Assembly: GCA_016710325.1 (NCBI GenBank)
Contig: JADJXK010000002.1
Span: 3,720,001 to 3,784,000 of the forward strand
Source: Candidatus Leptofilum proximum
GTDB lineage: Bacteria; Chloroflexota; Anaerolineae; Promineifilales; Promineifilaceae
Length of the DNA stretch: 64,000 nt
Direction of reading: 5' to 3'
Made by a program: the position numbers and the translations under genes. Below, in pieces: positions 59,801 to 64,000 of this stretch (positions are counted from its first letter, which is position 1; each line of letters begins with the position of its first letter). The notes below the pieces were generated by a model that saw nothing but the letters and a program-made list of their open reading frames with translations, did no database searches and was not told the origin of the DNA.

Positions 59801-60902
59801 CTGTGCCATCCTCAGCTGCCCGAATCGATTGCTCCTCTACAAATTGGGTAAGGGAATCGTAAAACTCCCATTCCTCATCATCAATCTGGAAATCAACGGT
59901 ACGCACATGGCGCTTGGTAAACAGCTTCTTAACTTCACCTGTATCAGGGGAAGGAAATGTAACCAATGCTTCTTTTACCCGCCGCAAATAAAATGGAGCT
60001 TCATTGTGTCGCATCGCTTCCTGTAAACTGGCTACATCTCCGTAAACATCCTCGTCCAATAGGCGCAGGAATAGCGAAAAGTGCAGCGGATCTCCTTTAT
60101 GGGGCGTGGCCGTCATCAGCAGGAAATGATCTGTACGCGCCGATAACTGCTCACCCAACTTGTAGGCAAGCGTCTTCTTATCCAACTTAGAAGCACTCAT
60201 CTTATGCGCTTCATCCACGATAATGAGATCCCAATGGCTGCGCATCAGACTATTTTGGGCATCATCTACCCGTGATACCCATGATATGGAAGTAATAACC
60301 TGGTCTTTTTCTTGCCAGGGGTTTGAACCGTAATGGGATCGCAACACCTGGCCATTGAGTACCTCAAACGATTGGCGAAATTTGTCCTTGAGTTCTCGCT
60401 GCCACTGGAAAGTAAGATTGGCTGGGGTAATAATGAGGATACGCTGGATGAGGCCACGTGCCTTCAACTCTTGCATCAGCAACCCAGCCATAATGGTTTT
60501 GCCAGCGCCGGGGTCATCAGCCAGTAAAAAGCGTATACGGGGCGCTTTAATAAAGTAATCATAGACGGCTTCTAGCTGATGAGGCAATGGATCAATGCGG
60601 GCGATGGAAAGAGCAAAATAAGGATCGTATTCGTAAGCAAGTCCTAGCCGCAAAGCCTCAATGCCCAATCGAAATCGGTTAGCATCTCCATCAAAAGGCT
60701 GTTTGGCCGGACTGACTGTCAGGCTTTCAAGTTCAGTTAGGGAGAGAATTGGTTGATAGGTTTGATTTGTTTCTAAGCCGGTGCCAATGAGCTTAATACT
60801 CTCGCCCATGCTCACAGTAGCAATCAGCTTAACAGGTTCTGGAAAAAGAGAGGAACGAATAATGGCATCAGGCTGAAGTGCACTTAAGATATTTTGAGTC
60901 AA
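56805..60902 (-). CDS. SNF2-type helicase fused to DUF3883 and TOPRIM domains
   Basis: 1365 aa. Helicase: LLADDPGAGKTIMAGLL (Walker A, about 127-143), LIIVDEAHKMS (DEAH, about 216), SAT-like LLMTATPHKGD, and C-lobe motif VI RLEQRMGRIHRYGQ (about 590). Residues about 1045-1135 (YEEARGWQVSSVESENKGYDL…VRYIEVKGRA) form a DUF3883 domain, a PD-(D/E)XK relative with D..E-x-K. Residues 1172 to the end start KYNILVEGLSDKIYLELA, then IRFVAIMDGDEPGAVAAE (about 1233-1250): an OLD-type TOPRIM with E…DxD. Such SNF2/DUF3883 helicases accompany DUF1156 methylases; the TOPRIM extension appears unusual. First gene of the minus-strand operon. Confidence 0.88.
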   Translation of the reverse strand: MTQNILSALQPDAIIRSSLFPEPVKLIATVSMGESIKLIGTGLETNQTYQPILSLTELESLTVSPAKQPFDGDANRFRLGIEALRLGLAYEYDPYFALSIARIDPLPHQLEAVYDYFIKAPRIRFLLADDPGAGKTIMAGLLMQELKARGLIQRILIITPANLTFQWQRELKDKFRQSFEVLNGQVLRSHYGSNPWQEKDQVITSISWVSRVDDAQNSLMRSHWDLIIVDEAHKMSASKLDKKTLAYKLGEQLSARTDHFLLMTATPHKGDPLHFSLFLRLLDEDVYGDVASLQEAMRHNEAPFYLRRVKEALVTFPSPDTGEVKKLFTKRHVRTVDFQIDDEEWEFYDSLTQFVEEQSIRAAEDGTARGRAIGFTMAMLQRRFASSVYAVRRTLERMKDRREKILADPDKYRQEQIMRRVPDDFDELPETEQDAILEELEEVVLSVDPEALREEIVQLGKLIGQAKHLELREVESKLLQLKEVITREGLFDDPKMKLLVFTEHKDTLDYLAGDGKDGRPHGKLLEWGLSVTQIHGSMKIGDRDTPGSRIYAEREFRENSQVMVATEAAGEGINLQFCWFMINYDIPWNPVRLEQRMGRIHRYGQEKDCLIINFVATNTREGRVMQKLFERVRQIEKDLDPDGMGTVFNVLGDIFPSNQLERMLREMYARNQTEARIKDRIVEEVDLDRFRRITQSTLEGLARRELNLSSVIAKSAEAKERRLVPEVIEDFFVQAAPLSGLIPKPQRINPHVYQIGRLPRSLHSTGQLLEPRFGQLGREYKNITFAKEHLQNDATLEWVTPGHPLFEAIRADLGQQAQGDLEKGAVFYDLNRPEPSCLDVFSTRIQDGRGRNLHERLFVMETTSAGETILRQPTIFLDLIPAPDGVKPPNNSQPPELHQVEQALVTERLNDFLAEVRTEREQEIQTVSRHVEISLKELIDRQNLRLAELLIRQENGDEDPLLPANLKRETDRLDELMARRDRRRIELRQERHCSIAQIRHYGRAWVLPHPDRDKPNMAPMVRDENIERIAVEEAIRYEEARGWQVSSVESENKGYDLLSQNPLNPTEVRYIEVKGRAHVGLISLSSHEYKTAYRLKDDYWLYVVYNCATTPELYAIQDPIRLRWEPMQEVIQYRVDAEAILDAASVQESQPLSEVALAFQAVWQSRLADIGKYNILVEGLSDKIYLELAAQKYQETQGVDLLEKGQVRIIAGRGTKKFAPDFGLLQSLEAQGIRFVAIMDGDEPGAVAAEAMHRFGAQKNRHFFQLERHDYKDKSGKSWDVEIEDMLPWSLLESFIHQYPEAVEERFERGEVQKVVILGKPVERDGQTFDFKMMLTEYVRQQAKVDDLSQYVDLLLRARRCMGLK

Positions 60903-61164
60903 TATAGTCTATTCCTCCCTTTTGCCGACAACTTACTTCTTAAATAAGCCGTTGGTTTGATACCTGCCTCAAATGAATAAACTGTATACATTTTTAAGAG
61001 CGTTGGCAAAAGATTCACCACACTTCGTTGAAACGAATGGTGGCCAAGGTCCTAAAGTTTACAATTCTTCTCTTACAGTGAGGCATACCGTAAAACGTTA
61101 GCCATTGAGCTACAATATCGGTATACTGAAAACACTTTCCAGCCAAGATCGTGGAGATTACCTT
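60903..61164. promoter_or_regulatory. divergent intergenic region
   Basis: 260 bp between the helicase gene (minus) and the TPR gene (plus). AT-rich, with ATAAACTGTATACATTTTT near 60977. No confident promoter boxes are assigned, but both operons must start here. Confidence 0.5.
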
Positions 61165-63098
61165 TTGATCACACTCACCATCCCCTTACGGGACATCATC
61201 ATCCACCCGCAAGACAACCCAGACCTGAGGGCGCTGCCCGAAGCGGAGGCTGTTGCCCTGCTGACCCAGGCCTACGCCTTCCTGGATGCACCGCTTACCA
61301 TACGTCTTGAAGCAGAAACGGCCGTTATCGAAGCCGACCTCAACAGCATCGACCCTACAGACAAATACATCGTTCGGTTACGGGAAAACGCAGCTCGAGA
61401 AGCCAGCCGTGGCCGGTATTCTCGGGCGGTAAAGGTGTACGACCAGATTCTTGCTCAGGCGCCGCTGCTGGTAGAAATCCGCCGGGATAAGGGGATGTCT
61501 CTCCTGGAAATGGGCCAGACAGCCGAAGCCAGAGAAATCATCCGTCAGGCACTGGCGCTCAACCCGAAAGACCCCTACAGCCTGCTCCTGATGGGCAACA
61601 TCTACTTCCCCACCAGCCAGCAAACGGCCGAACAGTTTTTTACCCGTGCCGCTCAGTATGCGCCGGAGGACCCGTACATTCTCTCCAACCTGGCCAGTGT
61701 CCTGGCCAAGCAAGAAAAGTATGCGGAAGCGATGCCCCTCTTTGAACAGGCACTGGTCGCTGACCCCGGCTATCCCAATGCCGGCTTTGGCCTGGCGCTG
61801 GTCTACATGCACCGGGAACAGTATGCGAAAGCGGTGGAGACGCTGGAGACTCTCTTTGCACAACCGGCTTCCGTGGATATTCGCAGCGAGGGCGTGTATC
61901 AAGAAGCGTGGCGACTGTATCGCCGGGCCAATCTGGAGCTGGTTAGAGCCAATCCCGAAAAATACATGGCGTATGTACGCCAACTGCGCGACGAGGTGGA
62001 GGCTGCTGGCGGTGTGGAAATTGAGCTAGTGCCAGACAACAGCATCGGCACGATGGCCGTGGCTGAAATCGCCTGGCACCATAACCGCTCCCGCCACGTG
62101 GTGCGCTATAAGGACAGTGCGCCCACTATCGTGCCTCACCTGGTGGCTCATGAGCTGGAGCATATCAACCTGGAAACAGTCGCACGCCAGGCGGACAATA
62201 ACCGCTTCTTCATCACCACCCCGGCAACCCGTGAGGCGGCCGAAACGGCCGTTCTGCCGGAGATCAGCCAGCTGAAGCGCTCCGGCGCCCTGGGCGACAT
62301 GCTGGACACCTTTGTCACACAAATCATCTCCGGCCTGGTCAACCAGCTGTTCAACCTGCCGCTGGACATGATGATTGAACACGCTCTGTATTACAACCAC
62401 CCAGAGCTGCGCCCGGTGCAGCTTATCTCTCTGACCCAGACGATGTCCGATAACTTGCAGGTATTGACAGACAGTCAGGTCAAGCGGCTGACGCCACGGC
62501 TTATCTACAATGCCAACCTGACAATGAACGCCGCCTATGCCGTTTTTACCGATCATCTGTACAACGGCCGTACCAACTTCACCGACCCGTATGAACCACT
62601 CGCTACCTGCGGCCTGGCCGTGAGCTGTTCAGCCTGTGGCTGGAGACGATGGATGAGTACCAGCCGGGGGATGAGTATGACCTGGTGGATAAGGTGGCCA
62701 GCCAGCTCAAGCTGGAAGCCTGGTACGGCTGGCGCAAAGATGAAAAGCGGCCGGTGGAAGAAACGGGCGGGGCCAGCAACGAGGCGCTGCTCAAAGAGAA
62801 AGAGCCGGCGGCGATCATGTACTGCCTGAGCGCCCTGCGCCGGTTTGAGAAGCTCAACCGGGACCAAATATTCCCCATCGTCTCCGAAATTGCCCTGCTC
62901 GGTCAGCGCGGCCTGGATTACGCCGACCCGGAGCAGAAATACACCCTGAACAGCATACCCGGCGAACAGTTCTCGGGTCTTCAGCTCATGTGCCTGATGT
63001 ATGTCGGTTTCAACGACATTGAGCCCACCCTCGACCTGGGCTTTGATTTATCCTCTCCCTACCAAATGGCTTTACAACTGCATCAAGAAGATAGTTAA
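61165..63098 (+). pseudogene. TPR protein with HExxH motif, single frameshift
   Basis: The start is TTG at 61165, with GTGGAG 7 nt upstream (an earlier TTG at 61105 is possible). TPR repeats occupy about residues 70-260 (KYAEAMPLFEQALVADPGYP etc.). IVPHLVAHELEHINLET contains HELEH, a zincin-type zinc site. The frame shifts between about 62600 and 62614: frame 1 goes on into unconvincing Cys/Trp/Arg-rich sequence, while the downstream frame (YLRPGRELFSLWLETMDEYQPGDE…) continues coherently to a TAA at 63098. A one-base change would restore about 644 codons. Either a real lesion or a sequencing error. Confidence 0.75.
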
Positions 63099-63110
63099 AG
63101 GAACCCCACT

Positions 63111-64000
63111 ATGCACCTGTATGACAGCCGTGTCCACCGCTTTATTTACGACGTATCCGCCGGGCAGATCGCCGATATATTACGCGAACGGTTTAAGGCG
63201 CGGCTGGAGCAGATGCCCTCAGATTCGGAAGTGCGCTCCTGGCACCATTCCCTCGGCGCCTTTGCCGATGCTATCGTGGGGCAGGGGATGGACAACGCCT
63301 GGATTGTGCTGGAGTATCAGCTGCCGCTTTCCTCCTCTCGTGTAGACTGTATCGTAGTGGGTACAGACGCAGCCAGCAGTGGGCAGGCGGTTTTGGTAGA
63401 GTTTAAGCAGTGGCAGACCTGCCAGCCCAGCTACGTGCCCGAGGTGGTGCAGTTGGGCACCGTGGATCATCTGCACCCTTCGGCCCAGGTGCGCGCCTAT
63501 CGGCAGTATCTGCTTGATACGCATCCCCTGTTTGAGGACGAGATGGTTGGCCTGCACAGCTGTGCCTATCTCCACAACATCATGACTGAAGACGGCAGCG
63601 GCTTTTACGACACACGCTATGCCGACCTCCTGGCAGATTCTCCCGCTTTCTCGCTCAGCACCATTGATGCCTTGAGCAGCTACATCGCCACCAAAACGGG
63701 AGCAGGTGCGCCAGAAGAGCTGGTAGAGGCACTGCTGCTCGGGCAATACCGCCCAAGTAAAGAGCTGCTGGAACACGTAGCGGCCGCGATTGATAACTAC
63801 GAACCGTGGCAGCTGCTGGATGGCCAGCGGATTATCTACAATCGGATTTTTGCCGAGATAGAGCAGGCGCGACAAACGGGGCAGAAGCGCACCATTATTG
63901 TCAAAGGAGGACCGGGGACTGGCAAAAGCGTTATCGCCCTTCAGGTAGTTGGCGCGGCGGCTCGACGCCACTATACCGTCGCCCATGCGACCGGTTCCAA
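63111..64000 (+). CDS. Schlafen-like/DUF2075-type nuclease-helicase, partial
   Basis: Starts at the ATG at 63111, 12 bp after the TPR gene's stop, with AAAGGAAC upstream, and is open to the window end (296 codons). The N-terminal part has SSSRVDCIVVG…QAVLVEFKQW (about 76-102), a D…E-x-K nuclease site of NERD type. RTIIVKGGPGTGKSVIALQVV (about 262-282) is Walker A of the DUF2075/Schlafen-group helicase domain. Proteins of this layout are usually 600 aa or more and are often defence-linked. The rest lies beyond the window. Confidence 0.85.
   Translation, partial: MHLYDSRVHRFIYDVSAGQIADILRERFKARLEQMPSDSEVRSWHHSLGAFADAIVGQGMDNAWIVLEYQLPLSSSRVDCIVVGTDAASSGQAVLVEFKQWQTCQPSYVPEVVQLGTVDHLHPSAQVRAYRQYLLDTHPLFEDEMVGLHSCAYLHNIMTEDGSGFYDTRYADLLADSPAFSLSTIDALSSYIATKTGAGAPEELVEALLLGQYRPSKELLEHVAAAIDNYEPWQLLDGQRIIYNRIFAEIEQARQTGQKRTIIVKGGPGTGKSVIALQVVGAAARRHYTVAHATGS

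Larger units (their letters stand above)
1770..62570. repeat. dispersed palindromic octamer ACGGCCGT (about 50 copies)
   Basis: About 49 copies counted by eye, e.g. near 1770, 4763, 5002, 13523, 13679, 18791, 18834, 20404, 20429, 27604, 27620, 36709, 36732, 36944, 38207, 38410, 39701, 39900, 41053, 61318, 62247. Many are extended to AAACGGCCGTT. They occur inside genes in more than one reading frame (encoding T-A-V, N-G-R or R-P-F) and between genes. Chance expectation for one octamer in 64 kb is about one. None was seen inside the four IS sequences. Confidence 0.9.

Noticed and set aside
44417..60902. Calling the locus DISARM or BREX
   Set aside because: No DrmB (DUF1998), PglZ, BrxC/PglX or Lon-like gene is present. 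Only generic helicase and methylase parts are shared.
63219..63986. Minus-strand open frame of 255 codons
   Set aside because: Antisense to the Schlafen-like gene, which has clear nuclease and Walker A motifs.
1..64000. tRNA, rRNA or attachment-site landmarks of an integrative element
   Set aside because: None found by eye on either strand, and no integrase or conjugation gene is visible, so plasmid versus integrated element cannot be decided.

Overview
The window looks like an accessory region (large plasmid or integrative element) of a mid-GC bacterium, probably a filamentous or Anaerolineae-like member of the Chloroflexota. That assignment is an inference. It rests on secreted proteins ending in a YLPFV-type tail, a very large MalT/SARP-type regulator, and the mix of short accessory families. 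No rRNA, tRNA, conjugation or integrase gene is visible. Nearly all genes lie on the minus strand. A palindromic octamer, ACGGCCGT, occurs about fifty times by eye where about one is expected. It is dense in the plasmid-like part (3.7-42 kb) and sparse in the defence-like part and in the insertion sequences.

Layout. 0-0.5 kb: transposase and ATPase relics. 0.7-1.9 kb: primase-like protein. 2.1-3.4 kb: complete ISAs1-type element with a 10-bp target duplication. 3.7-7.2 kb: an unknown 574-aa protein, RadC and two small proteins. 7.4-9.6 kb (plus strand): a small protein and a secreted phospholipase-D-like protein. 10-15.8 kb: short accessory genes (retropepsin-like plus RHH pair, membrane peptide, several unknowns), several broken, each unit separated by a tidy hairpin. 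15.8-17.45 kb: IS200/IS605 element (TnpA and TnpB) inside an antirepressor gene. 17.6-25.4 kb: a nearly complete PRTRC cassette (ParB-like, E, C, two F-like, B, A, ThiF) that also contains an orphan Phd antitoxin. 25.7-27.6 kb: MntA with a broken HepT, plus accessory genes. 27.8-32.2 kb: two secreted proteins, a beta-helix lipoprotein and two small proteins. 32.2-35.6 kb: MalT/SARP-like STAND regulator. 36-41.4 kb: two paralogous sigma-like proteins, a second RadC, a SWIM-finger protein and small genes.

41.7-44.2 kb is a transposon graveyard. It holds three non-autonomous elements with Tn7/Mu-style ends (terminal TGTAGGATC or close to it, tandem subterminal repeats, exact 5-bp target duplications). 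One is inserted in another, and a third is interrupted by an IS701-like IS.

44.4-60.9 kb carries the most interesting gene set, a defence-type locus. It has a SNF2 helicase fused to DUF3883 and a C-terminal TOPRIM domain, a protein with a possible PD-(D/E)XK site, a DUF1156-type DNA methylase, small proteins, a HEAT/transmembrane protein, a zinc-ribbon protein, a four-helix membrane protein and a DUF499 ATPase. The methylase is split by an IS5-type insertion, and removing the insertion restores the frame exactly. 61.1-64 kb (plus strand) holds a frameshifted TPR/HExxH protein and the start of a Schlafen-like (DUF2075-type) nuclease-helicase that runs off the window.
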